A stretch of 64,000 bases of DNA from Rhynochetos jubatus (GCA_027574665.1 CM050653.1:45272118-45336117); one strand, 5' to 3'; positions 1 through 11,959 are shown, numbered from the stretch's first letter. Numbers and translations are program-made. Notes: a model not told the origin generated them from the letters alone.

Positions 1-3000
1 CGACACTGAAGCCACTAAATTATCATTATGATTCATTCACTGTGATATATGATCCTTGCTCTTGGAGAAGGGATGGAAGGAGAGAAAACCAAATAATTTT
101 CTGCACTGTTAAATAGGTTTAGAGTAGTATTTAGCGTCTTCTAATATCTGCTTTGCCTTAGACAGGTACAATGATTTTACAAGACAAATTTAAGGCTCTA
201 AATGAACATTAGTAAGGTTGTCTGCTTCAAAAGCATTTCTTGTTTACTTGTATGGCCCCCAAAGTGCTTTAGGAACATTACACAGAGCTACTGGAAGAGG
301 GAGCTTCCTTGAAAGGTTTGAAGGAAGCAAGTGGTGGCCATGCTCTGGTGGCTGTGCCGCCTTTTCAGTGATGCACGCTGGTACCCATGTTCCCTTTGAG
401 GATTGTGAGTGCGTTGGAAGGATGGAAGTCAGCAGCTATATCAAGCAGAAGTTATTTTTGAGAAATCTTGTGGTTTGCTCAGCAGCCTTAGGAGAGAAGT
501 TAGGTGTAGAAGGATTTATGTTGGAAAAAAACCTTTAAGATCATGGAGTCCAGCTGTAAACCGAACACTGCATGGTCCACTGCTCGTCCAAGGCAATACA
601 GATGCTAGAAATCACAAAATACTAGAGTGAGACAGTGATGCTCTTGCTCTAGTTCATATTAATTTTTCTTTCTTTCATGTGTTCTTATCTGTCACTGAAA
701 AGTAACTTTTACAGGCTGAATAAATGTAATCTTTGCCAGGGCTTTCAGCAGCCTGCCACAAATTTTGTACACAAAACTGCAGTTGAAACTGAAGTGTGTA
801 CAAGCAGTAGCATTTGCTTGGTGGTGCTCTTTTCCAAGTCAGAAGATTGGTATTTATTTTTTATTCTTAATACACAATTTACCTGTGCAGGACAAGGTTA
901 AATACAGTTGTGTTTTTTTTTTTTTTGTGAAAAATGAGATTTCTGGTATGACTGCACAATCTTTTACTTGATATCAATAAGAATAGGTAAAAAAACCTGC
1001 AATCCTTCTAAGAACTTCTCTCTGAGTATATCACCAAAAATCTTTGAGTAAGATGCTGAAAAATGCAATTGCCTTTTTTTTTTTGCTTTAGTATGCTGTA
1101 ATGGTTTTTTTGCTTCATCTTCTATGCTTTGGTTACTCAAACAGCTCTTTTCTAAATTTAATGGATGCACTTTTGTTTGTAGTTGCCTTTTTTTTAATAA
1201 GGAAACACAAAAAAAGACCTGAGCATACTTTTCTCCACTCTGTTAGATTTCTACAAATAGCTTGTTAGGTAGTACTACGTTATCTAGATTCTTGTAAGGG
1301 TTCTGCATTTTGACTTTCTCATCTTAATTCCTTAAGCCAATATAGGGCCAAAAAAAAAAAAAAATCCCAGAATTTTTCATATTCTGAAGTATTCTCCATT
1401 AAAGTCAAAACACAGACTTGAGTTTCATAATAGAAAAAAAGAATTTCACTGAAAAGATTTCTATTAAAAGAACAAAACACCCAGCTCTGAATGGATGACC
1501 TGTAGGCAGCTTCTAGGGAGCAAAACAGAGCAAACCCATCTTTGACCGTATGTAGCAGCTAGTAGTTTCAAAGCACCATTTCTCTACTTAGACCTCTTAC
1601 AAATGTCTGGTAAAGTAAGCAGCTATCATAGTGAAGTGTTTTCCTTTAGCGGTGCCTGTGCCCTCCCCGGTGAAAGAGAAGGAACTTGTGTACTTGTGAC
1701 TCAACTGTTGCACTTCAGTGTAAATTGATGTTGACTGTGGGTCTCTGGCTAATACAATATGCTATAAACTGGGGCACCTGGGGCCTGAGTGCTTATTCTG
1801 GTTTTTTCCACTCCTGCTGCCAGGACAGTAACTGCAAGGAGTGAAATATGGGATGAACAGCTACAGGTGGTAACACCAATTACCACAACCATGTTTACCA
1901 GTTTGTTGCATCTGTAATACTCATATTTCTACTGTGAAGGGTAGATGCATGTTAATGTGTATCAAAAAGATCTTCACAGGGATGTGGAAGCTTTTCAACC
2001 ACTATTATTAAAATTTTTTCTGAGTGTTCACAGATAAACTCTAAGAACTACTACAAAAATTAATTTGGGTTGTGATTTTTGTTTTAAATAAAAATTTTGT
2101 AAGTCTGAGGAAGTTCCAGGAAATGGGAAGAAAAGCTAAGGTCTCTTCAGCACTTAAACAGAATAGATACAATAACCTAGGTAACTGGGCTGGTTGCCTG
2201 GACACTGACACCAGCAAGATGATTGGGACTGATACAGGATGCAATCAGACAGCAATATTAGCAAACGTAATGCCAACAGCATGGTGCTATGGAAAGCAGG
2301 TTGCCTTATTCTATTTTCTTTTGAATTAGGTTGGAAGTGCTAAATGAGATGGCCATAGCTTAGATTATGTATGACCTAGAGTTTAGATGCAGTGCAAATT
2401 TCCTTAAAGCAAACTACAGTCAGGCAGCAGATGTGAAATTAGAGTGATGTCAACGCATGTAAAAATGACTGTAAATGTGGAAGTATCCAGTTATGCAGAT
2501 ATTCTCTAATGGAGTTGCCTGGATTTGAACATGGTCCAATTTTTTTTTTCTTGAGTGGGTGTTGTGTTGTGGAAACACAAAATCATTGTTGGCTCAGGAA
2601 GAAGGAAGGGAGGGGGGAGAAAATGACAAAAACGGGTACTGTGTGCTTGTGAAATGGAGAGTGCAGAGTACGTGAAAGCAGTGTGGTTTTAGGGTGCAGT
2701 GTATTAGCAATAATCATTGCTTAATAAAGTATTTTTGGAGACTAAATACGTGTGCTACATTGACACAGAGGTCTCGAGGTAAATAAATCTGTGTTCATAC
2801 AAGCATCAGTGGCAAATATCTGAGCAAATTTTCTTCTTATGAAGACGTGGATGTTTTATTACTGTATACATGGCAATTTGCTTTTTCCCGGCTGTGTGTG
2901 TGTAAAAGGGATCACCAGTGTTATTTAGACTGCCTTTACTCATTAGGCAGTAGGTAACTGTTCAAACAAAGCATGTGTTTATTTGCTCACATAGCTCAAT

Positions 3001-4067
3001 CCCACCATCACTCGCAGTATCCTTGGAGCTGCAGCTGGCCGGCCAGCATCAAGGGGATTCTGGGACACAGAAGGGTCTGTTTATGTCCCAGGGGCTTCCA
3101 TGCAGCTGCTTGGAGAGTCCTTGGTTCCAGCAGGCATGTGGTTATCCCTGTAGCTAAATCTCCATGTGGTCTGGCTCACACAGCTCCTTGCTGATGCTGG
3201 TGTGCGCTAGTGTTCTTTTAACACACCGAGCAGGACCTCGTGGCCAGTTTTTCCATCCTTGCACTCGCAACGGGACCATCAGTCTCTGGAGCTTATCAGG
3301 CCTTGGGAGATTGTCACACAATACCTTTCTGCAGAAGCAATGGGAAAGGAAACATGTGTTACTACTTTCCAAAAACTTCAGGTGCACCATGTTTCATGTA
3401 CCTCTGACATTTCAACACCAGCTTTCTAAACAACCTTTATTGTGTTTAGAAAGACTTGAAAATAAGCAAACGCCATTTCCCCACAAGCTTCAGAGTCCTC
3501 AACTGATGCTATTGAGCAAAACCCAGTATTTTCTTGTGGCTTTTGTCAAACAGCAACAAAAATTCATATATGCTGCTGGAAAATTGGTGATCTAATTTAT
3601 TTAGTTTCATGTAGACTTGCAAAAGCTTTCAGAAATATTGAAGCCATAGTAGATACAACATTTTTCCATTTCAGAGAACAAGGAATAAATTACTTTGTAG
3701 AGAAAGAAAAGCTGCATACTTACTGAAACTGTTGACTCATTGTTTGAGGGGAAAATATCTCACTTAAGTTATCTGTCAGTTCTTCCACTCTGTGGTGTGT
3801 TCTTTTTTTTTTTTCTAATTTTGTTCCAGAGTCTCAGTCTTGTCTCAAGATTGCTTTTTGAGTGGTTATTACTTGTGAACTGCCAAATAATCATAATCCA
3901 TCAAAAGCCATGTGGAAAAGGTTGGTGGTATCCTAAATGGGACTGCCTGAAAGAAATCACCTCAAAATCTATAGCAGCTGATTCAGTGTTGTCGGTTCTT
4001 TGTGAGCTGGGAAAAATCTCACCAAAGGTGGTGGATGTAATGACTTTCCAGAAGCTGTTAAATGTGC

Positions 4068-4085
4068 TTTTTTTTTTTTTTTTTT
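4068..4085. repeat. Poly-T tract (18 T)
   Basis: This is an uninterrupted run of 18 T, about 75 bp before a solo LTR. No retrotransposon body abuts it, so a LINE or SINE tail is not supported. It is most simply a homopolymer microsatellite. Confidence 0.9.
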
Positions 4086-4156
4086 AGTGGTTTCAGTTAC
4101 TTTGTCCTAAATGTATTGTCAAGCATAAGGGACTGAAATCCTGGCCAGAAACAGAC

Positions 4157-4161
4157 CTGTG
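4157..4161. repeat. Target-site duplication, left copy (CTGTG)
   Basis: This is the left copy of the 5-bp host duplication made when the LTR at 4162-4956 integrated. The right copy at 4957-4961 is identical. Confidence 0.85.
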
Positions 4162-4956
4162 TGTTGTGGTTTAACTCTGGCTAGCGAAATACCACGAAGC
4201 TGCTCTCAGAAATCCCCCTCCCCTCCTCCAGTGGAGGGGAAGAATTGGAGGAAAAAGAAATTTAAGGAAGCTCGTAAAATTGAGATAAGAACTATTTACT
4301 AATTAAATCTAAATCAATATATACAGATACTACTACTAATAAATAATTAATAGTAGAAAATGAAACATATAGTACAACATATACAGTATGATACGATTTC
4401 CCACCATCCACTGACCAATGCACACCCAGATGTTGAGGGATGAAAATCAGACCCCGAGAGCCCGAGAGCGATCGCAGCCTGAGAGCCGTGGCCTGAGAGC
4501 CGCGGCCTGAAGGCCGGAGCCCGGGAGCCTACGCAGCGGATTCCGAGCAAACCTTATCACTGATAACACGGCCAGAAAACTCAAAACAATCCACCAGCTC
4601 CCACACGAAGGAGCCAGCACAGGAGCTGGCAAAGCAGCTAACGCAGGAGGGTGGGCAAGTGCCCGGAGAGACGAGCAAGGGAGTAAGGGAGAGAGAGAGA
4701 AGGGAAGAGTAATGGCTACCGGACCCTCTTCCCCACCCCAAGAGACCGGAACGTGACGTACTATGGGATGAAATACTTCCTTGGTCAGTCTGGGTCAGCT
4801 ACAGTATCCGAAGCGGACAAAAGACCTTGAGTTCAGTACAAGCCATCCCCAGCACCAGCTGGGGCCTTATAAATGTTTTCACTTACTGTCCAGCAACATA
4901 GTTCCCTGGCAACCAGAGTAAAGAGAGTTAGCCCTTTCCTGACTGAACCCAGCACA
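4162..4956 (-). mobile_element. Solo LTR of an endogenous retrovirus, minus strand, with 5-bp target duplication
   Basis: Read on the minus strand, this 795-bp unit begins TGTGCTGGGTTCAGTCAG and ends GGTTTAACCACAACA. It therefore has TG...CA termini and the head and tail typical of a widespread avian ERVL-like LTR. It is flanked by an exact 5-bp direct repeat, CTGTG, at 4157-4161 and 4957-4961. A 5-bp duplication fits class III (ERVL-type) integration. The minus strand also carries the family's R-region signature (ATAGTTCTTATCTCAATTTT, about 4280-4300). No internal retroviral sequence is attached on either side, so this is a solo LTR left by LTR-LTR recombination. The family assignment rests on recognition of termini; the boundaries come directly from the target duplication. 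Confidence 0.87.
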
Positions 4957-4961
4957 CTGTG
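4957..4961. repeat. Target-site duplication, right copy (CTGTG)
   Basis: This is the right copy of the 5-bp duplication. It directly follows the CA-type terminus at 4955-4956 and is identical to 4157-4161. Confidence 0.85.
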
Positions 4962-5464
4962 CGAGTTTTGATAAGTGGCACAGAGAAGCTGCAGGAAATG
5001 AACTGTACAGTCAAACGAGCTGTAGAAAGGGCCCTCAGAAAAAACCTTGAGAATGCCTTTGGGGTAAGCGCTGTCTGGAAAGGGCCTTGGAACTAAGAAA
5101 AAATGAATAGTAGCATGCCTCTCTTTCCCTGAAGATGGAGGCATTTGGGCTCTGGTGTACTTTTTTATTTTTAATGAATGAATTGTGTGAAGGAAACTGT
5201 ACATATATTCCTCTGGAGAGAGGTGTGAAGGAAGTGGGAATTGTTGTCTAAAAACAATACAAATAAACTTTGGTGCAGCTCTGACAGATCAGATATGGCT
5301 GAGCTTTTCCAAAAATGGCAGGAGAAAGGGTGAACAAGGTTGTTTTGCTTTGTACTTCAGAAAAGTAAGACTTACTTTTGTATAATAAATATGTTCCGTA
5401 TCCAGATTTATTCAGTGTAATGTCCATAAATGTCTTCAACTAAGCATTGATTTTTTTTTTTTAA
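4962..5464. other. Spacer between two LTR insertions
   Basis: About 500 bp of host sequence separates the solo LTR from the nested LTR pair. It contains a T run at about 5451-5462. No coding potential or further repeat was recognised. Confidence 0.5.
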
Positions 5465-5506
5465 GCTTTGTGCTGGTTTTTGCTGGAATAGAGTTAATTT
5501 TCTTTA

Positions 5507-5511
5507 CAGTA
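5507..5511. repeat. Target-site duplication of nested LTR, left (CAGTA)
   Basis: This is the 5-bp sequence of the host LTR duplicated on insertion of 5512-6074. The partner at 6075-6079 reads CAGCA, one substitution apart. Confidence 0.8.
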
Positions 5512-6074
5512 TGTCATGGTTTAGCCTTAATCTGGCAATTAAGGACTCCTCAACTGTCTCTTCCTCCAATGCAGGAGGAAAGTGGGAGGAAAAAACCAAG
5601 GGAAGCTCGTAAAAGTTTGATAAGAACTATTTAATAATATACATGAAAATTATAGTGATACTAACAATATTACTTCTATTTTCTACTCTTTTAATTACTC
5701 AGTAGTACATATGATACCGTAGCTCACCACATGCCAACTGACTTGCAGTCAGATCCCAAAAGCAGTGAACAGTTCCAAGAGTGGGGAGAAAAAACCCCTG
5801 AGCCCCAGAGCAGGGGAAAAAAACTGCTGACCACACAAACTGCTTCTCTGCTAACAACCGGGCCAAGAGCTAACAACCCAGCTGTTGGCTAACCCAAAAG
5901 CCTTAACTATGCTCTCACCCTCAGGCCACTTGGTGCCTTTGCAAATTGTGCATGCCCACACCGAGACTGACCACTGAGCCTGCTGTACCAATGAAATGAA
6001 ACAAATCCCTTGGCTGCTGTGGGCCAGCCATCTCTGTGTAGGAGAGGAGCTTGCTCCTGCCTGAAACCAGCACA
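5512..6074 (-). mobile_element. Minus-strand LTR nested inside the 5469-6521 LTR
   Basis: This 563-bp unit has TG...CA ends. On the plus strand it starts TGTCATGGTTTAGCC and ends CCAGCACA; read on the minus strand it begins TGTGCTGGTTTCAGGCAGG. It is flanked by CAGTA (5507-5511) and CAGCA (6075-6079), a 5-bp duplication with one substitution. Removing the insert plus one duplication copy restores the continuous host LTR (...TTACAGTA + GCTGGTATGG...), which proves the order of events. It shares the AAGCTCGTAAAA...GATAAGAACTATTTA stretch with the LTR at 4162-4956, so the two belong to related subfamilies. No internal retroviral sequence remains. Confidence 0.87.
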
Positions 6075-6079
6075 CAGCA
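6075..6079. repeat. Target-site duplication of nested LTR, right (CAGCA)
   Basis: This is the right-hand copy. It differs from 5507-5511 by a single T-to-C change and is followed directly by the continuation of the host LTR. Confidence 0.8.
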
Positions 6080-7415
6080 GCTGGTATGGGGCTGTGTTAT
6101 GGATTTGTGCTGAAAATAGTGTTGATTACACTGGGATGTTTCTGTTACTGCTGAGCAGGGCTTGCAAAGAGTCAAAGCCTTTTCTGCCTCTCATACCACC
6201 CCACCAGTGAGTAGGCTGGGGGTGCACAAGAATTTGGGGGAAGCATTTGGAGTGATGATATCTGTCTTCCCAGGTAGGTGAAGTGTGTGATAGAGCCCTG
6301 CTTTTCTGGAGCTGGCTGAACACCTGCATGACAATGGGCAATGTTGTATGGATTGTTTTGCTTTGCTTTGCTTGTGTGCACAGCATTTGCTTTACTTGTT
6401 AAACTGTCTTTATCTCAACCCATGAGTTTTCTCATTTTTATTCTTGCAGTTCCTCATCCTGCTGTAGGGGGAGTAAGGAGTTGTGTGGTGTTTAGTTGCT
6501 GGCTGTGGTTAAACCATGACAGCTTTCACAGAGATTAGTGAAGTTTTAATTGTATATTTCTGAGATATGGAGCCAGGTTATACAACTGAGCCACAAGAGT
6601 CAGCTTAGAATATAGACAGCTTGCAAAAAATGTGAACACCACAAGGCATGATTTAACCTACCTTAGAAAAAACCTTGCTTCATTATCATTTAAATCATTG
6701 CAGTTTGTCATCTGCACTTCAAAATTTGTTTTTACAGAAAACAAATACAAGCTTTTTCTGTAATCTTTTCACAGTACAGCTGATGTGGAAAATTCTAGTA
6801 TTGCATATAGTTAATTTAATGCATCTTTTCTTACTAACTATAGCAGTAATCTATAATTAACTCCAGAAGTATTGTTATAAACCGTATTACATGGAAGTAA
6901 ATTGCTGATACTAGTCATCTGAGCAATATGAAACCATCTGAACTCTTGTAAATGGTTCTACTGCCTAGAAAAGACCTTGCTGAAGATGACCCTAAGGCTT
7001 CCACTGCCATGAGGAAGGCTGTGCCTCATTAGCTGGGTCTGTCACCTATAAAGCTACTTTGGCCATCAGATGGTAGCAGGAGCAGCTGCAGCATCAATTG
7101 CTGTCTCTCCTCCCGCACCCCTTCTGACCTGTGCCTGCAGTAAGAGGGAATACAGCATGTACTGGTGCCAGGCACTAGTGCCAGCTACTGTTATGACAAA
7201 GTGACAGGTGACAGTTTCTGGTGGGTGACAGTCACAACCAATGGACCAAATGGGAGCTGCTGCTTGAGAGCAGCTGTTCTGTAAGGCAGGAGAGATAATT
7301 GGCAGGCAGGACGCAGCAGATGACAGGACTACCCTAATGTGCAGATTCCTGGAAGTTGGAGCTATATTGCTTTTCGAAAAAAAGCCCCCAAAATCCTGAC
7401 AAATAACTTCACACA

Positions 7416-7448
7416 CCCCCCCATCCCCCCCCCCCCCCCCAAAAAAAA
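7416..7448. repeat. Poly-C tract followed by poly-A
   Basis: Seven C, then AT, then 16 C at 7425-7440, directly followed by 8 A (7441-7448). The minus strand is a G-run with potential to form quadruplex-like structure. Such tracts are prone to length error in assemblies. Confidence 0.9.
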
Positions 7449-9497
7449 CCCCAACTTGAAGGCAAATCTCTGCCTTTTTCAACTGTTGTAACAAGGCTGA
7501 TAGTACTTTCTCTTTTTGTTTCTTGCAAAATCTGCCCAATTTCATCAGGTTTCTGTTCTCCTTTCTCCTGAACTGAATTTAACTGCAAACCTAAGTGATG
7601 TTTTTCTACATCTGAGTATCAGAAAAATGGTACAAATCTGAATTGCAAACTTTCATAGAAACCGGTTGACAGGACCATAAGGTCTCCTGCATACAACTAA
7701 TTATTAGATGTTTCATTGAGGAAAAAGTCCTCAGAATATCAGCTGCTTTTCCAAAAAAGCCACTAAAAAACCCCAACACTCAGTATGAAGTTTTGGGGTT
7801 GGTTTATTTATTTAAAATTTCTTCTCTCCTACTTCTTAATTGTAGTCTGCTTTCAACTGGTAAATGCTAAAATTCTGTTGTAGAAGTTGACAATGTCGTC
7901 ATACCTTCCTAAAGGAAGAAAAAGTATTTTAAAAGCTTGCTTCTAGTGCTTTTAGTACTGCAGCGTTTCTTCCTGCCTGAAATTGATGCCAAAATACAGT
8001 GACTATTATAAGTATGATGTAATGAATGAACAGTTAAATTACAACTTTGTTTTTCTGTGACATAGCTAATCATAGTTTAGTTTCCTTGAGCTAAGACCAG
8101 TGTAACTGCCTGTGCTCTGTAGACACTGTGATTAGAGTATCTCAGCTTTATGTAAACCTTGTTCTTGAGATGTATCATGAAAGATATTTTAATGTTAGTC
8201 TTAAACTTAAGTTGCATAAAGCCATGCTTCCTAACAAAATTCCAAGACTTGCAGTTGAACTTGCCTCCAAAAGAGTCCCTTGTGTGGGGGGATGAAGAAG
8301 GTGGCCTGTCCTTGCTGTCAGACCCCTCCTGAGCCATTGGCAAGTGTCAAGGCCTGCTAGGATGGGGAAGCAGGTTGCTGAGGTTGGGGCTACAAGTGCT
8401 GAGACTTGTTTGCAAGGGAGAACAACAAAGCGGATGGCAACACAGAAGAAAACAGACATGTAATACACAGCGTGTGCCTCCAAGTGTAGCTTGTGAAGTG
8501 CTTGGGCATTTGACCTTGTAGGCTGACCTCATAAGGTCTGGAAAGTGTTAAAGGAAAATGTCATGCTGGTCCCTGCAGCCTGAGAGAGGTGAGGCTGCTG
8601 CAGCTCCCTGTCCCCAGATCCAAGCAGTAGCGGTGCTGAAGATGTGTTCCCAGTGGGCACAAACACGTGTATACGTGGTGGTCCTAGAGATTGTGGACAG
8701 GCGTTCAGAGCACTCGCGTGAGCACAGGCAGCACCAGTGGCTTCATGCTGCTCCCCTTGCTGGCAGAGTAGGATGGAGGTCTGCTAGTGAGGATCCTGCT
8801 ATCAGGATGAAGCTGTTTCTCCCTGCCTGACCTTCTCCTTTTAACATTTCTAGGTGCATGGCATTTAAGATTCTGGGCTGGGATTTCAGAGGTAGCTGCC
8901 AGGAATGGGTGTGTATTTTACATTGGACCATGCCTGGGTTTAAAACGACAACAACAAAATCTTTCCAGTGTAGATAGGGAAACAATTCTTCTAATGTCTG
9001 GTATGATCAGAGTATGCTAACCCCAAAGCTGTGGTTGGCACCTCTTACAGGCTCGTAACAGAAGTGGAGAGGATGCCTGTGGGAGGCAGGTTCTCCATCC
9101 TGCCAGGCTCACTGGCACTTGAGGACGGGAGCTGGGGCTTTCTTAGTGCTCTGTCCCCTAGGTTCTTATGCAAAAAGTGAGCAGCAGGTATGGGAATAAT
9201 AGCTAATAGCTTAGCACTTGGCTGGAGACAGACATAATTTCCTTGTTTCCTTGTGATCTTCTAATGGATTTCTGTCCGAAGAGCAGTGGGTCATTTCCTG
9301 CATCTTCTTATATTTGGTCAATGAACAAAAGAAATGGTCTGAATTAGACAGATTGAAGTTATTCAGAGGAAGATGAAAAGAAACCTGCCTTTGTGCTGAT
9401 AGCCTACACCCCTCAGGCAGTGAATGTCAGGCAGGCTGGGTTAGCCCCACTGCCATCTGTTAGATAGGCGGTGTTAACTTGCATGTTATCTTTTACT

Positions 9498-9600
9498 GTG
9501 TTGTTACTGTGTGTTTGTGTTTTGGGTTTTTTTGGCAGGGTGGTGGAGAGGGGGAGTTGGTTGTAGTTTTGGGTGGGTTGGTTGGTTGGTTTGTTTCTTT
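9498..9600. repeat. G/T-rich low-complexity tract with (TTGG)n
   Basis: The plus strand is almost entirely G and T over about 100 bp. It includes a (TTGG)n core at about 9576-9593 and short TG steps at 9505-9520. No longer repeat unit was recognised. Confidence 0.75.
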
Positions 9601-11672
9601 TAGCGTATCCAGAGAACTGTTTTAAAATAGGATTTGTCTGTCCCAGCCCACGTGAGGACAGTGAGAAGAGTGTCCTAGTCACCATCTGAAAGCTTTTTTT
9701 TTTTTCTTTTTCCCGTTTGCCCACAATAGCCAGTGAAACTGATGTTTCTCTGCAGCCAGAATGACTTAAAATGAGATAGTGGGAGGCACAAACTGTGCAG
9801 GACTGTTCCTGCCTCCTGTTAGTGGCTGCAATACACACTGCATTTCAAGTCTCTCTGGCACCACATCATAACCCTCAGCTGTCTCAGTAAAGAGTCGAGC
9901 CCTGAAAAGACTGTGTCTCCCAAGATGTGGATCCTGGGGAGCCCATTTGTAGTCAAAGGCTTTTCTGCAACAAAGGCAGCTGATTTCCAAATGTGCGGTA
10001 GGGCTTTTCCCCTCCTTTGAGAATGACAGTTCCCTGGGACTAAAGGTGTTGCTCTCCTGTAAGCTTCACAGAGAGCCAATTAATGATGATTTGTGTTCCT
10101 TCCCCACCCCCCCCCCATAGCCCTTATCTCACATTGGAAAATAGAAAGGTGGATGAGTCATCCCTTCAGCTTTCAAATCCTTATTTTGCCTGTTACTTTT
10201 AGAACTCCTAATAAACTGTAGGGATTTGTTGATATTTCTAATAGGGAGACAGTACACTACTGTGATGAGGCAAATAAGTGGTGCTGTCTGTCATAGGGTA
10301 AGTTTCACCAAGTCTGTAACTCCCAGAATAAGCATCAATAATATAATTGATACCAGCCATCAATAACTTAATTGGATTTAACTGTTTACCAGGTCCACTG
10401 CTATATGCTTGTTGTTTTCCACAGCATGTCGTGTTTGAAACACCAACACTAGTTGAACAAATTTATTAGCATTGCTTTAGTTTAAATGAGAGTTCAGCAG
10501 TGTGGACAGTTGCCTATAGAAAATAGCCAAGCAATTCCTTCTGTCTTCTTTCTGTGAGAATAAAGCATCAATGTGGGTGGTAATGAATATTTAGAGTGCT
10601 TTTATTAAAAAAGAAAAGAAACAACACCCCCAACCAAATACACGCTTTCTAACAGGATTCATTATAATTTAATTGGAAGTTTACCAAGATGAATGCAGTT
10701 AAACACTACATTGCACTAAAGGCAGGGGTAGATACACCCCTGGCGCACTTCCAGCGGACTGTGGAGCTATGCCAAGAATGGATTTGGCATGCTTTCTATA
10801 TATTTTTTGAGGCTGGGGGAGGGAGGTTCCTCAAGAGTTAAAGGCATGAGTTTATACATCAGACTGGAGAGAAAGGTACATCTGTGACACTTTAAAGAAT
10901 TCTGAAGTTTCCATTTTGGGTCTCTTCTAAATGTTTACATAAATAAATTTGTTCTTTTCTGGGAGTCTTTGATAGGCCAGGGGAAGCCTGACTGCACATA
11001 ACACTATAATAGTCATTCTGTACTGAGAATTGCATTGTAGAGAAAAATGTCTCCTAAGGCTGATTCCATAGCAAAGCCCCTTCATGCTTAACCTTTGAAG
11101 CAAATTATGGTTCATTTATGGCATTAATACACACAGAAAAAATTTTGATTTACACACAATTTCTAATCTGGAAAGCCATGGCAGCCTTGTGATGGGTGAC
11201 TTAATGAAAGGCTGGGACTCCAAACAACAAAGGTGATCCTGTTCTTGTCAAGCAGTATGGTATCAAAACAGGGCACTTGTCTGCAATTGACAAGTTCTGT
11301 TTTTTGCCATGCAACAGCTCTATGATGTTAGGAGAATCTCTTCTTCCAAGTGTGTCTCATATCTTTCTGAAAAGGTTTTTCTTGTGTCATCATGAGCTTC
11401 ACAGGTTCAAGTCTAGGTAAGACCAGACATAATCTGCAGAATAACCACTTGCAGAAATTCATGGAACCAAGGGACTTTACACATTGCAGCCTGTTGCTCT
11501 GGATATGGACAGATATATATGTTCTATATCCCCTCAGTTCCATGGCTTTGAAAACATTCTTATGGTTAAGACAATATTGCATGTGTTTGAACAAAACACT
11601 GATTCATCTGGATCTTAGAGGCTATGTGGTTTGTCTGACAGTTTATATTTTGAGTTCTTTAAGACAGCCTCT

Positions 11673-11689
11673 TCTCTCTCTCTCTCTCT
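11673..11689. repeat. (TC)n microsatellite
   Basis: A 17-bp perfect TC dinucleotide run within otherwise unique sequence. Confidence 0.85.
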
Positions 11690-11959
11690 GTAATAGGTCT
11701 GGGACTCCACTTCCCACAGAGAAACTTTGTTATCTCCCAAAACCCAGTTCTCAATAAGGAGTTAAACTACCCTTCCAAAACACCATGCATCTTAACTTTT
11801 TGCGAAGACCCCTTTCCTCTTGTCTACCTAACACTTGAAAGCCCTTGTTGTGCAAGTCCTTTTGTCATTGCCTGTTGTTCTTTTTATTTGAGGAGGCCCT
11901 GAAGGCACCTTCTGTCCCCTTCCCACAGCCAAGCTTAATGGCACTCTGTCTCATGACTG

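Larger units (their letters stand above)
1..4161. other. Unique non-coding sequence, no gene seen
   Basis: No exon, RNA gene or recognisable mobile element is visible. Both strands are broken by frequent stops. The longest open frame (3164-3595, plus) has no recognisable domain and sits in a slightly G+C-richer patch at about 2990-3340, which is enough to explain it. Homopolymers lie at 913-926 (T), 1074-1084 (T), 1350-1364 (A), 3803-3814 (T) and 4068-4085 (T). An ancient repeat too decayed to see by eye could be hidden here. Confidence 0.6.
5469..6521 (+). mobile_element. Plus-strand ERVL-like solo LTR, interrupted by a second LTR
   Basis: The host LTR consists of 5469-5511 and 6080-6521 (about 485 bp without the insert). 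It starts TGTGCTGGTTTTTGCTGG and ends GGTTAAACCATGACA. Direct comparison with the copy at 23489-24066 shows matching blocks: the body from GCTGGTATGG (6080) through the GTTACTGCTGAGCA segment, the GTGAGTAGGCTGGGGGTGCAC block, and the R/U5 part around CTGTCTTTATCTCAACCC. It is flanked by gctt at 5465-5468 and 6522-6525. The duplication reads as 5 bp (gcttt) if one T at the left junction was lost. Relative to 23489-24066, roughly 100 bp of U3 containing the TATA region is missing at about 6233-6245. The polyadenylation signal is also altered (GTTAAA instead of ATTAAA). It should therefore be inert as a promoter. Confidence 0.9.
6526..11959. other. Unique non-coding sequence, no gene seen
   Basis: No supported gene. 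The longest open frame of the window (7066-7545, minus, 159 codons) lies here, but it runs through the poly-C tract at 7425-7440 and encodes a glycine run plus unremarkable sequence, so it is judged spurious. A somewhat G+C-richer stretch at about 8270-8850 has no recognisable exon. Low-complexity tracts lie at 7411-7448, 9498-9600, 10107-10116 and 11673-11689. The interval 10340-10700 is A+T-rich with several TAATTG/TTAATTG cores and is flagged separately. The last part, about 11860-11959, may still belong to the provirus that follows. Confidence 0.55.

Noticed and set aside
3164..3595. 143-codon plus-strand frame
   Set aside because: No recognisable domain; located in a G+C-richer patch with few stops; no start or splice context that stands out.
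7066..7545. 159-codon open frame on the minus strand, the longest in the window
   Set aside because: It runs through a poly-C/poly-A tract that yields a glycine run, has no recognisable domain, and the rest has the composition of translated non-coding DNA.
9576..9593. (TTGG)n considered as interstitial telomeric repeat
   Set aside because: The unit is TTGG, not the vertebrate telomeric TTAGGG, and the tract is short.
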